A stretch of 64,000 nt of DNA, taken from NCBI GenBank assembly GCA_021432605.1, contig MU271148.1, positions 69,362-133,361 of the forward strand. Direction: 5' to 3'. The notes beneath the pieces are model-generated. The model made no database searches, was not told the DNA's origin, and was given only the letters and a program-made list of their open reading frames with translations. Shown piece by piece: positions 22,438-33,351 of the stretch (its first letter is position 1; every line of letters starts with the position of its first letter). The position numbers and the translations under genes are program-made. The stretch comes from Coniochaeta sp. PMI_546 (Eukaryota; Ascomycota; Sordariomycetes; Coniochaetales; Coniochaetaceae).

Positions 22438-25400
22438 TCACCTCCCATCACCGTCATCATACATCACCTCCCCGCTTTCCTCCCTGATATCCGCAAACGT
22501 AACCCTAGGCGTTGTCGCCGTCCGCCCACCGCCGAGTATCGACCTCCGATCGCTAGCCAGTAGTCCACCGCCGGTGCCGGCATACTCGCGCCTCAGAGCC
22601 CGTTCGTACGGCGTATCCAGCACTGCTGAGGGAGTAGTGGTAGTAGCTATCACAGTTGCCGATCCTCGATACGGAGGCTGTTGTTGCGCTTGCGTCCGCG
22701 CTGGCCCGGCGGATAGAGACCGACCCGTCCCGCTTCGTCGCGTTGGCGTGCTCATGAAGGTTGCCGGATAGTCATTCCCTTCTGATGGGGCAAAGGAAAT
22801 GTCGTCTTCGTCGAAGTCTGGTGGCGCTTGTTGTGGTTGTAGACGGGTTGTGTCTTGGAACTGGCGTCGCGATGGTGATTGTTGTGCGCCCATGTAGACG
22901 GAACCTGTTGGAGGTATCCCGGCGCCGGCGGGAAGGGAGGGAATGTGCGCTAGGGATTGGGGGGTAGCTGCCACGGGGGGAGAGTTGCTTTTCGAGTAGC
23001 TGCTTGGCCGTTGAGGAAGACTTTGGGAAAACTCTTTGCGATTGGTAAGGAAGAGGTTGCGTGCTGGTTCTGAAGCTCTACCATATTGTCTCCGTGGAGT
23101 AGCTGTGTAGATATTGCCAAGATCCTCATCAATCTGGGCCAATTGCTCGACCGGCGGCTGTGACGAGGGCTGGTTGACTGAGCTTCCGAACCGAGATGTT
23201 TCGAGTGCACGGGTGCTGCCATACCTCACGCTGCGTCGAGAAGCCACACTCGATCGCAGGTCCAGATACGTGCCATCAAGGGTAGCCTTCTGACTCCATT
23301 GAGCGATTACCTGCCGGCACAGCTTCTTGTCGTTATTCTCCTGTAGCGAGGTGACGACATGTTGCCGGCCCTTGTTCTGCAGCATTGCGAACGCCCATAT
23401 CCTCCAGCACCGAGACAATGTCTGGTCGTTGTAATAGTCGGCGGCGTCAAGCTCAGTCTCTTGCAAATCCTTTGCGCGTCTGAGCCACTTTCCCCACCAG
23501 ACTTCTTGATCCGCCGTGCTAGCGACTTCTCGGATGACTTGCATCATATTAGCCGCATGCTGCCAGAGTTGAACACATTCAGATAGTTCGTCTCTAAGGT
23601 ATTTGCCGTAGATGTTGTCGGCGTCATAGCTTAGACCATGTGACTCATGCGTTGCGGCTCGCCAATTGACCAGGCACTTTTCTGCCAGGCTGACTTTATA
23701 TTGTCGCCGGAATGTGTGATATGTCGTTGTCAGCCTTTCTCTCCTTGCCCGTTTGGTGACCTGGGCCCAGTGTTCCAACGCGTTGGACGTCGCAACATAG
23801 TATGCCCCTCTAACGGCGAAGGCCCGAAGACCGGCAATTCTCGCAGCTTCCTCCTCAGCTCTCTGATACCAACGTTCGACGCAGAAGCTGGCTACCGAGA
23901 AATGATACCGGCCTGCGGCTGTGTCCTGTTGGTCCAAGCAGGCCCTCGTCCTTCGTCCCCAAATTCTCAGGATAGACGCCTTTTCTCTCCGCTCGGCCAC
24001 GGTATCAGCGGTTTTAAGCACCTGTACAGCTTGGGTTTGCGCTTCAGCCGCCGCCGTACGGAGCTTGGCCAGGATACGCTCTTTTGTCCTCCGCTCGGAC
24101 AACCGTTCGAAGCTGGCCAGCTTCAGTTCTAGTCTCCAGTGCGAGATGATTTCCAGCTGAAGCTCTCTCAATCTGTTGTTGTCGAATCTCCTGAGCTTCG
24201 CCTCGTTCCGCCAGTGGGCGACTAACTCCTGGATAGGCAGTCTCCTGGCGAGCAAGCCCTTCTGGTTCGCCTCGCCGGTCTGCGTCATCCATCGATCTAT
24301 GACCTGGTTCTTGGTTCGACGATCCCGCTCCCCGCTGAACTCCCGCAACTTCCTATTCAGGCTCGCCTGAGTGCGCCAATCTTCAAAGGCTCTCTGAAGA
24401 TCAAGAAGTATCTTTTGTCCAGTGCAGCCATACACCATCATGCGAAGCTCCTCAGCCGCCTCCCGCCAAGATGAGATCACATTCTCATAGAGAAACCTCT
24501 GGTCATAGAAAAGACAGTCCTCATACAAGGCAACCTTTCGTCGGGTTTCGGTTTGCAAGACAATCATACACTTCTCCTTCAAGCGACAGGCCCATAAGTC
24601 GTCCGCAAGTTGAGCCCTGTACTCGTCATACCATGTGTTGAATACATTCTTGACCAGATTGTGGCGATATCTTTGCACCGCAACATTCTCGCGGACCTCC
24701 TGATGTATGGCAGTCCTCCTCCAGATGCTTATGAGTGTGCGCAACCGGAACTTGTGAATCTTCGCCTCGATGTCGGCTTGATGCGAGCGCCATGCTGTAA
24801 AATAGCGCTTGCGTAGCATATGTCGTCGTGCAATTGCAGTGCGTTCGAGTTCATCTTGAGCACTCGCATACCAATGGTAGAAGGCCTTGTTCACTATGAT
24901 CCACTTATACGCCCTAGTAGCCCTTCGCTCCATCCTGGCGTCCTCGGCAAGGTCACGACTTGGCCCCTGAGAGGCGAGCCGCTTTATCTTCTCTGCCTCT
25001 GCGGTTTCTCTCCAGACGTTCAGACTTTGAGAGAGCATCAAATTTCGGTCATGTCTGACGGCCTCCGCTTCCTGGTGTTGGTGTCTTGGTGCCGCATCCC
25101 GGGCCCTGTCACTCCACATGGCCAAAGTCGCAGCGGCTTTACGATGGGCGTAGTGGCTTTGAAAATCCCCAACACACTCTTCCATGGCATCGCGATCCTC
25201 GTATGCGAGCAGAGGCTCGGCTTGTAGTTCGTCTGAAGTTTGTGCCGCTGTATCGCTGGACCCAACAAAGTGATCGGCGCTGTCGTCAATTCGAGGCAGA
25301 TCGTATTCATGGTCGACTCGTCCTTGGTAAACATTAGACGGAGCATACTCGTCAACATGCTCGCTCCCTGAGTCAGGGTAGTCCTCGATGTCGTGGCGGC

Positions 25401-26240
25401 GATACGGGAAGCCATCATCCGTCTCGTCGTCGTGGACGAATAAGGGCCGGAGAGGAAGGGGTCGCAGGCTTTGCCTCTCCACATTTTTGTTTTCCAGGTC
25501 GCTCGGTTTCGCAGGCTGCGCGCTATGGCGCGGTGGTCTGTTCTCGTTACCCGCAGCTCTGGAAGGGAAGTCCCCGTGCCCTTGATGGGATCCGAATGAC
25601 ACAGACCTCGCCCTACTGCTGAACAACGTTGGGACGTTGTCGCGCAGAGCCTCGATCGGGACAGTGGGAGCAGCTGACTCCGAGTTGCGACGCCGGCGCG
25701 CATCGTAGCGAGGAGAGATGGAAAATGTACCACTCTGGTCCACAGCAGCCGAAGTGGATGATTTGACCGAGGAGGAGTCGCGTTGGTCGTGTTCTTGTTG
25801 TTCGGGTGATTCGACGATTTCAAGGTTGATGCCCATTCCTTCTAGGACGGAGCTAAACTTGTCCATAAGCGAACCTTCGGACCGCAGGCCGCCGATCTTG
25901 AATATGAGGCGCGATATATTTGAGGGGGCATGGTCCGGGTCGTAGCCGTGAGCGGGCAGGACCTGCTCAGCTGCTTGGAAGAGTGCATTGGTGGCCAGTT
26001 GGTCTCGCTCCGGAAGGTTTGGTAAGATCTCCTCGCCGGTTGTGACAATCTCGTGGAGGAGTCTGATATCTGCGAGGCACGGGGGTTTCAGCAAGCTGCT
26101 CTGTGTCGCACAGCTACGAAGAGGCAAGGCTCACCTTCATTGGAGTAATAAGGCTCATGGTGTTGCTGGCCGCTGCCGATATATGAAGAGGAGCTGCCGA
26201 GTCTGCCATCTCGGAGGGGCAGAGAAGGTTTAGGCGGCAT
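22438..26240 (-). CDS. sfi1: Spindle pole body half-bridge protein Sfi1
   Basis: This is a centrin-binding filament protein that builds the half-bridge and controls spindle pole body duplication. Exons 26135-26240 and 22438-26069 flank a 64-nt intron and give 1245 residues. The N-terminal 100 residues form the conserved fungal block (Leu-Leu-His-Glu-Ile-Val-Thr, then Ile-Ser-Arg-Leu-Ile-Phe-Lys-Ile-Gly-Gly). A disordered, acidic stretch follows. From about residue 340 to 980 there is a long alpha-helical array of Sfi1 repeats with spaced Trp residues (for example Ala-Phe-Tyr-His-Trp-Tyr, Tyr-Phe-Thr-Ala-Trp-Arg, Leu-Ile-Ser-Ile-Trp-Arg); I estimate 18-20 repeats. The C-terminal 250 residues are Ser/Pro/Gln-rich. 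The start at 26240 was chosen because it splices in phase with Asp-Ile-Arg-Leu-Leu-His. A longer start in another frame at about 26266 does not. Confidence 0.88.
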
Positions 26241-26842
26241 GGAAGAGCGCGCCCCAACGAAGGCATGATAGTAGAAATTGTTGGTGATGATTGAATTAGG
26301 GGGGATTTAAGATCCGAAAAGGTCTACTGCCTCAAGCGATCAGGTGGTCATAACAAAAACTGGAAGCCGTGTAAACAAGTCAATTCGTATGCACAATACT
26401 GGGAAAAGGTGCAAGTGGTCGGAGACGCGCCAGTCACGAGAGCGCAAGTTGTCAATCGAGGCCCGGGAGACCGACCAGCTTTGACGCGGGGCGCGTCGAC
26501 CTCGAGTTCGCGTTTATCAAAAAGCAGCAGGGGTAAGGTAAGGATATAAGGTAGGTACCTTACCTCAGTACCCTACCTTAATCATAAGCTCCAAAAAGAA
26601 GAACCTAAGGTAGAGGTACCTAGACAGTGGGATCACTGAAAGTGGATATAGCATACACAGTAAGGTAGGTAAGGTAAGGTGCCATAGGTGAGTGGCAGTC
26701 GGCGGATCTTCGGGTCCGTTTTTTCTCTCTTATTTCCAGCACGTTTGATGCTCTGTGACGTTGAGACTTCATCGACAAAAGTTCAAAAGGGGATGAAGAT
26801 ATCAGCATCTGCTTTTTGTCTCGGGAGACAATACGAGGAAGA
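26241..26842. promoter_or_regulatory. sfi1/NDUFAF8-like divergent promoter
   Basis: A 602-bp gap between divergent starts carries the densest AGGTA/TACCT cluster in the window (26531-26690). A 17-codon upstream ORF starts at 26793 and ends in the start codon of the small gene. Confidence 0.55.
26531..26690. repeat. AGGTA/TACCT-rich cluster
   Basis: Within 160 bp there are about ten AGGTA or TACCT words on either strand, including AGGTACCT palindromes at 26553-26560 and 26614-26621 and runs such as GGTAGGTAAGGTAAGG. The same words recur in many intergenic regions of this window and are rare in exons. This may be a low-complexity expansion or a regulatory array. Confidence 0.55.
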
Positions 26843-26846
26843 ATGA
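26793..26846 (+). promoter_or_regulatory. Upstream ORF overlapping the NDUFAF8-like start
   Basis: A 17-codon open frame begins with ATG at 26793 and ends with a TGA at 26844-26846 that overlaps the main start codon as ATGA (26843-26846). If the transcript starts upstream of 26793, initiation here would compete with, or feed termination-reinitiation to, the main frame. The transcription start is unknown. Confidence 0.4.
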
Positions 26847-27142
26847 AACCACTTCGACCTATTGAGAAATTCGCACAAGCCGTGGGAAAGTGTTCGGCGG
26901 AGGCAAGCACCTTTTCCTTTGAACAATTGAGATTCCGCAAACAGCACCTTGACTAACTCCTTTGTAACAGGCTGCTGCGTATGGGAAATGCGTTGTTGAG
27001 GACTATAATTCCGTGCATAAGGACAAGTGTGCCAAAGAGTTCCTCAAGTTGAAAGACTGCTATCTGGTAAGTCGAGCTGAGCACCACATTCCATATTCCG
27101 AGCTCATTCATGATATAGGCCGCAGCAAAAGGAAAGCGGTAA
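26843..27142 (+). CDS. Twin-CX9C mitochondrial protein, NDUFAF8-like complex I assembly factor
   Basis: This small predicted intermembrane-space or matrix-associated CHCH protein has 59 residues. Exons are 26843-26902, 26971-27066 and 27119-27142. Intron 1 (26903-26970) has a GC donor in strong context (GAG|GCAAGC) and a TAACAG acceptor. Intron 2 (27067-27118) is GTAAGT...ATATAG. The spliced protein has cysteines at 17, 27, 40 and 50, an exact pair of CX9C motifs. The Ala-Glu-Ala-Ala-Ala-Tyr-Gly-Lys-Cys and Cys-Ala-Lys-Glu-Phe segments closely resemble human NDUFAF8 as I remember it. NDUFAF8 works with NDUFAF5 in assembling respiratory complex I. The motif is only complete if the GC-AG intron is removed at this site, which supports the model. 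The gene lies between sfi1 and ils1 and is easily missed. Ortholog identity is inference. Confidence 0.8.
26903..26970 (+). other. GC-AG intron in the NDUFAF8-like gene
   Basis: The donor is GGAG|GCAAGC and the acceptor GTAACAG|GC, 68 nt. A GT donor is available only within the Gly-Lys-Cys codons and would delete the first cysteine. The GC donor restores an exact CX9C spacing. Confidence 0.78.
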
Positions 27143-27286
27143 CTTTGCGCCAGGAAATTGAAAAATCGAACTGACTTCTCCGAATCTTCTAAATTTATCT
27201 ATCACGTCTAAGATTTTCAAGGAGCTATCTCGTGGCGAGAGATGGAGACAATCGCCTACAGACACAGAATGAGAGTCCCCCGCCCT

Positions 27287-30200
27287 CTACATCTTCAGCA
27301 GCCGCAGCAGGAAGGTTGCCTTCTGCACTTCCTGCTCCTCCTCCGCGATAACACCGTCCTCCTTCTTGTCGGGTATCTGTCCCTCCACGCGCGTCACCTC
27401 ATGCTTGTCCAGTGGTCTCCTCAACGCCTTCTCGAACGACTTGCTCTGTGTCTCAAACACCTTCTCGAGCCCGATGTTCTCCGGGTCTGACAGGACCCTG
27501 TACTCCATCTTCACGTCGTCAGTCGGCTGCAGCCCAGCCTTCTTCCGCAGCCGCTGTACACGGTTGACAATCTCTCTGCCCAGGCCCTCCTCCGCAAGTC
27601 CAGGGTAGATCTCCGCGTCGAGTATGGTGAGGACGTCGTCGTCCGTGTTGGTTTCCAGGTTCTGGGACGACTCGTCTTCCTTGAGTCCTCGCTTGACGAC
27701 AAGGTCTCCTTTCTGCAGCTTGATGCCGTCTACTGTAATCTCTCCGGTCACCAGATAAGCCTTGACTTCCTCGCTAGTGACGTTGGGCAGTGCCTTCTTG
27801 ACACGACCCATGTCTTTCTTGAGCTTTTTGCCAAGCACGGGCCAGTCCGCGGTAACACTGTACGTGACGCCGTACCCTGTCTCATCCTGGGTCAGGACCA
27901 GATCGCGGATATTCAGCTCCTCTGTGATATACGATTCAAGAGACTTGACGTCATCGAGATATTGCTGGTCACGATGGATGACAACCAAGGTCTTGAGCGG
28001 TTGCTTGAGGCCAATAGTCCGCCTCTCGCGGGAGTAACGACCGAGCTCAATGACTTTTTGCATCCGCGCGACCCGTCGCTCAATGTCCGGGTTGAACAGC
28101 TCCTTTCGAACCTCGGGGAACGGCAGGAAGTGCACGCTTCGAGTGTCTTTCCCCTGCAATTCCTTTGGAATGTGCGGTAGTAGCTTCAGGTAGATGGTGT
28201 CTGTGAGGAACGGCGTGAAGGGCGCGAGTCCGCGGCATAGGGTGTAGAGAACTTCGAAGAGGGTGTTGAGGGCATGCAGAGTGTCGTCCTTTCCGTTCTC
28301 TCCCTTGAGACGCTTTCGATTGAAACGAATGTACCAATTGGTCGTATCATCGATCAGCTGCAGCAGCCGAGGGACGACCGTGTATAGGCGGTAAGCTTCA
28401 CCGTATCGTCGTCAGTTTATTGCCCACTGTTTCGTCGGACTCAAGGGGGTCTCTTACCTGCCATCTCGGCATTGACATACTCAAGCAAGCTCTGCGTGCT
28501 CGCGAGGATCCACTTGTCCATCACATTTGTGTTTGATGACTCCATTTTCGGATCGAAGATATAGTCAACGTCCGTCACCTTCTTCAAAAGGGCAACTTGC
28601 CCCTCGAAAAACTTGTAGCTGTTCCACAGCGGCAGGAGGACTCTCTGTACGACCTCCTTTACACCCAGCTCCTTGAACCGCAGGGGCTCGGCGCGGACAA
28701 CGGGCGAGTTGATCAGATACAACCGGAGCGCATCCGAGCCGTATTTGGCCATGACTATGCCGGGGTCCGGGTAGTTCTTGAGACGCTTGGACATCTTTTT
28801 GCCATCTTCCGCCAAGACAATTCCGTTCACAACACAGTTCTTGAAGGGAGAAACGCCGAACAGGTGTGTTCCAAGAACCAAGAGCGTATAGAACCAACCG
28901 CGGGTCTGGTCGAGCCCTTCTGCGATGAAGTCTCCGGGGAATGAAGCCTCGAATTTCTCCTTGTTCTCGAACGGGTAGTGCTGGCTTGCGTAGGGCATGC
29001 TCCCAGACTCGAACCAGCAGTCAAACACCTCTTCGACGCGCTTCAAATCCCCTTTGCCCTGCTTGCTTGGAATGGTGATGTGATCGACCTTGTCACGGTG
29101 CAAGTCCGTGATTTCACCCTCGTAGCCACTCAACTCCTTGAGTTCCTGGATGCTGCCAATGCACACACGCTCCTCACCATCGTCACTGATCCACAAGGGG
29201 ATGGGTGTACCCCAGTATCGGTTCCGCGAGACGTTCCAGTCGCGGGCGTTCGCAATCCAGCTACCGAAGCGCTTCTCCTTGACGAAAGATGGAACCCAGT
29301 GAGAACCCTCGATGTTTTCGAGCATCTGAGGGATGATCTCAGGTATGCGGATGAACCAAGAGGGCACAGCCTTGTAAATCAGGGGTGTGTCGGACCGGTA
29401 GCACATGGGGTATGAATGCCTAAGCTGCGACTCGATCACCAGCTTGCCGTTAGCCTTCAACGCCTTGATGATATGCTTGTCGGCCTCCTTGACATGCATT
29501 CCGGCGAAGTCGGAAACCTTGGAGGTGAAATGACCCGTCTCGTTCACTGGGTCGGGAGGGGGCCGCTTTTCTGTAATGATGCCCGCTTCAACGGCCACGT
29601 TGTAATCGTCCTCACCAAAGGCGGGAGCCTGGTGGACAATACCAGTACCGCTGTCAGCCGTGACATAGGTGGCATTCAGAACACGGAATGCGACGTCCTT
29701 GTACTCCTCGTAGAAGTAGTTGAATGGTGGCTCGTACTTCCAGCCCAGCATCTCGCTGCCCTTCACTTTCGAGAGCACCTTGTATTTGGCCTTCTTGGGA
29801 TCCTTGTAGAGGGTCGTGAGAAGCGTCTCCAGTAGGATGTAATTCTTTCCGGACTTCTCGTCGTGAATTTTGACATACTCAAAGTCGGGATGGGCAGCCA
29901 GACCGGTGTGGGACGGCAGGGTCCAGGGTGTGGTGGTCCATGCAAGGAGGCAAGTCTCCGGGTCCTCAACAAGAGGAAACGCAACCACGACAGCCGGGTC
30001 ATTGACGTCCTGGTAGTTTTGGTTCGCCTCAAAATTGCTGAGAGCCGTGGTGAGGGCTGTAGAATAGGGCATTACTCGGTGACCTTGGTACACCTGGCCC
30101 TTATCGAAGAGCTGCTTGAACACCCACCATTCCGACTCCATGAATTTGGGGTCCATGGTCTTGTAATCGTTGTCGAAGTCGATCCAGCGGCCGAGGCGCT

Positions 30201-30653
30201 CAACGGTATGGCGCCACTCCTCGCGATATCGCATGACGATGGAGCGACACTCGGCGTTGTAGTTGGCAAGGCCAAGTTCCATGACGGCCGCCTTGCCCGA
30301 AATGCCGAGCTTTTTGTCAATCTCATGTTCGATGGGAAGGCCATGCGTGTCCCATCCAAATCTTCTCTCGACGTGGAAGCCCTTCATGGACCAGTATCTG
30401 GGGATGATGTCTTTGATGGTCGAGGCCAGGAGATGGCCGTAGTGGGGGAGGCCGGTCGCGAAGGGGGGGCCGTCGTAGAAAGTGTAGCGAGGCCTGCCTT
30501 CAGAGAGCTCGACCTGAGAAGGGGTGAATCGTACGTCAGCTTCTTGTCTTGGTAGTCTGTCCACACCGAGGTGCTCACCTGTCTCTCGAAGGCTTTGATC
30601 TCGCGCCATCTCTCAATGACAGCCTCCTCTGACTTTGGGAAGTCGATAGACAT
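27287..30653 (-). CDS. ils1: Cytoplasmic isoleucyl-tRNA synthetase
   Basis: This class I aminoacyl-tRNA synthetase charges tRNA-Ile in the cytosol. Three exons (30579-30653, 28458-30513, 27287-28395) with 65- and 62-nt introns give 1079 residues, the usual eukaryotic cytosolic size. The HIGH-type signature reads Pro-His-Tyr-Gly-His at 48-52 and the Lys-Met-Ser-Lys-Arg loop is at 598-602. Between them is the CP1 editing domain, with Thr-Thr-Pro-Trp-Thr-Leu. The anticodon-binding region follows (Ala-Ala-Tyr-Arg-Leu-Tyr-Thr-Val-Val, restored by the second splice, then Thr-Asn-Trp-Tyr-Ile-Arg-Phe-Asn-Arg). The C-terminal 250 residues match the cytosolic-type extension. No mitochondrial presequence is evident at Met-Ser-Ile-Asp-Phe-Pro. 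The gene converges on the NDUFAF8-like gene with only 144 bp between stops. Confidence 0.96.
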
Positions 30654-31526
30654 AGTAACAGCTCGCAGCGCGTCCGTAAAACCAAGTGCAGGTTTCTAGG
30701 TGAAGGGATGCATATGTTGAGAAGTATTTTGTCTTGATCAATCCTGCCAACTGCAGTGGCTTTTGACTATATCTCGCCGGCCGGGAGTCTGGGGAATTTG
30801 AGTCATACACGGGCCAAAATCTCAAATCGCGAACTCTGACTCTACCTCACAGAGCTGCTTGGTGCCGTGGCGGGGTTGCGGGGTCAATGTGCCAAAATTG
30901 TTCCAGAAATTGAAGGCACTGCAGGGTTTCGCTCCAAGCCGCATCGGCGATTGATCGTACCGGCCGCCGGCCACAGCTGAACGACTACACTACTAGACTA
31001 CCTAGTAGCACGATAAGCGGCGACTTTGGGAACGGACGTCATGCCACAAGACCGTCCACAGCTGAAAAAGTACCAGTCTATCAGCTGCTTCGGGGGATGC
31101 GATAGCGTTGATAGGCCCATCCTAACTCCCTGTAGCGCTGTTTAGCGCCATTAACCCTTGGCATTTTTGCACCTGGGGGTCCTGGCAGTGCTGCCCAAAA
31201 CAAGTGATAATGTTGTGGTTGCTTCCAATGTCAACAACACTGATCCTCACTTTAACCCCTTTGTCGTGTTGCCTTGTCCCCCATTCTCTTTCAAGTTACT
31301 TTCCAATTGTACTCCGCTATCGACGTACCGTCACTTGATCCAATGCATATGCAGTACCCCGCAAGCTAAAGAAGGGACTGCAACGGCAACTGGGCGGATT
31401 CGTCCTACCTTCCGGCTCCAGGTCGGGTCCTTGAGGTCTCTCTCTAGGGAGTCAGATCTTACAATTGATCTCTACGCCAAGGACGCAGACCACTCTTGAG
31501 TGTGTCGCTTACCGAGTGTGATCACC
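30654..31526. promoter_or_regulatory. ils1/hymA divergent promoter
   Basis: An 873-bp gap lies between divergent starts. No coding sequence is seen, and the region right of 31240 is pyrimidine-rich and may be the hymA leader. Confidence 0.5.
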
Positions 31527-32816
31527 ATGGCTTCTTTCTTCTTCGGGCGGACAAGAACACGGACCAACGCCATCGACTTGCCCAGGCAAGCAAAGGACCA
31601 TGTCACCAAGCTCGAGGGTCCAACTGGTGCTGCAAAGGTACAGTATACTGTCGCTCTCGGAGACCGAGCTTGTCTTTCGTGCATGCTGATGTACAGTCCT
31701 AGGCAGATGAGCTCGGTAAGGTGCTTAGTCAGATGAAGATGATACTACAAGGCACTCATGGTTGGTCTAATGTCGAGACACCTCGGTCTTCGCCTGTACT
31801 GACTTGCTGAGAAGAGGCCGAAGTTAGCCCAGACCAGATGTACCAGCTAGTAATGGGCATGATAGAAGAGGACCTCTTATTCCTTCTAGCCGTCAACCTG
31901 CACCGATTACCATTCGAGAGCCGCAAGGACACCCAAGTCATATTCTCCTACGTCTTCCGCTTCCGACCGCCAACTGCGTCTCCAAAGAGCGAACCGGTTG
32001 CGCTCAAGTACGTAATCGAGCAAAGGCCACAGGTGCTGGTAGAGCTTTGCAAGGGGTACGATCACAAAGAGAGCGCTACACCAGCAGGCTCGGTGCTGCG
32101 CGAACTCATCAAGAGCGAGGCTGCAGCAGCCATCATACTGTACGATGACGGAGATGAGCCAGGGTCAAGTGCCCACGGCCTGATGGCGATCGATAGGGAC
32201 AGGTTACAGAGTGGCCACGGCATCTTCTGGCGCTTCTTTGACTGGATTGACAAGGGTTCCTTCGAGGTGGCGGCCGATGCTTTCACAACGTTCAGGGTAC
32301 GTTTTCCCTTCCAGTTGCTGTTGCGGCTGGTTATGTACTGACCGTCGCCAGGAACTCCTAACCAAACACAAAGACCTCGTCCCGAGATTCTTACACGTCA
32401 ACTTCGAGCTCTTCTTTGACAAGTACAACCACATACTAGTCCAGTCCAACAGCTACGTCACCAAGCGGCAGTCCATCAAACTCTTGGGCGAGATCCTCCT
32501 AGACCGGTCCAACTATAACGTCATGACGGAATACGTCGACCGGGGCGAGCACCTAAAGATATGCATGAACCTCCTCCGAGACGACCGCAAGATGGTGCAG
32601 TACGAGGGCTTCCACGTCTTCAAGGTCTTCGTGGCAAACCCGAACAAGTCGGTTCCGGTGCAGAAGATCCTGATCATGAACCGTGACAAGCTGTTGACTT
32701 TCCTGTCGCAGTTCCTGGAAGATAGGACCGACGACGAGCAGTTCATTGATGAGCGAGAGTTTCTCATCAAGCAGATCAGGAGCATGCCTGCACAGCCAGT
32801 TCCTTCCCAGCGTTAG
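31527..32816 (+). CDS. hymA: Mo25/HymA scaffold protein
   Basis: This is a Mo25-family armadillo-like scaffold that activates germinal-centre (STE20-type) kinases upstream of NDR/COT1 signalling. In Aspergillus the hymA gene is needed for conidiophore development. Exons 31527-31637, 31703-31760, 31815-32296 and 32352-32816 give 371 residues. The start Met-Ala-Ser-Phe-Phe-Phe-Gly-Arg and the blocks Leu-Leu-Ala-Val-Asn-Leu-His-Arg-Leu-Pro-Phe-Glu-Ser-Arg, Phe-Phe-Asp-Lys-Tyr and Tyr-Val-Thr-Lys-Arg-Gln-Ser are family hallmarks. The C-terminal Pro-Asn-Lys region with Phe-Leu-Ser-Gln-Phe is also typical. Intron 2 ends in tandem acceptors three bases apart (after 31811 or 31814). The downstream one matches the family length best, and the other adds one Glu. 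The gene is divergent from ils1 and is followed by the PLP protein. Confidence 0.95.
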
Positions 32817-33351
32817 GTCACGCCTGGATGGTGGAACTAAGGGCCCCAAGGGTGCTCTTATCGCAAGCCCTATGAGGAGTGATATCGCATTCGTTCTCAA
32901 CGACAATGACAATCTGTCGGTATGGGATTGTGTGGTCTTGCATCTGATGCCCGCTCGAGGCCTATCCTCACGGGAGGGGGCGTTTTGGTGGTTGGCTTGA
33001 ACCACAGCGGTTCAAGGGCATGGCCCTGTGGTGCTGGACAACGAGGATACAGATATAGACGCATATGGAGCAGAGAGGATCATCAACCTCGTCTCCTCAG
33101 AGGGTATCACTATGGGGATCGATGGTCTGCATGGTAAATCGAGATTCATGCATATAGCCGAAGTGGATCCACCCAAACAGTCACGCATTCATGCAATAAA
33201 TGAATAGAGGAGTTATGGACTTGTTAGACGGGACCTCCCGTGAATCTAACGTTTGTGCAATATTGAGTGACTTAGGTTGTGCAAGATCATTGTTGTTTCT
33301 CGGAAGAGTTAGGCTATACCTTTGCATTCCCGTTTGTCCTCCCGGTCCAGG
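32817..33351. other. Spacer between hymA and the PLP protein
   Basis: A 535-bp stretch holds the hymA 3' flank and the next gene's promoter. No further coding sequence is convincing. Confidence 0.5.
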
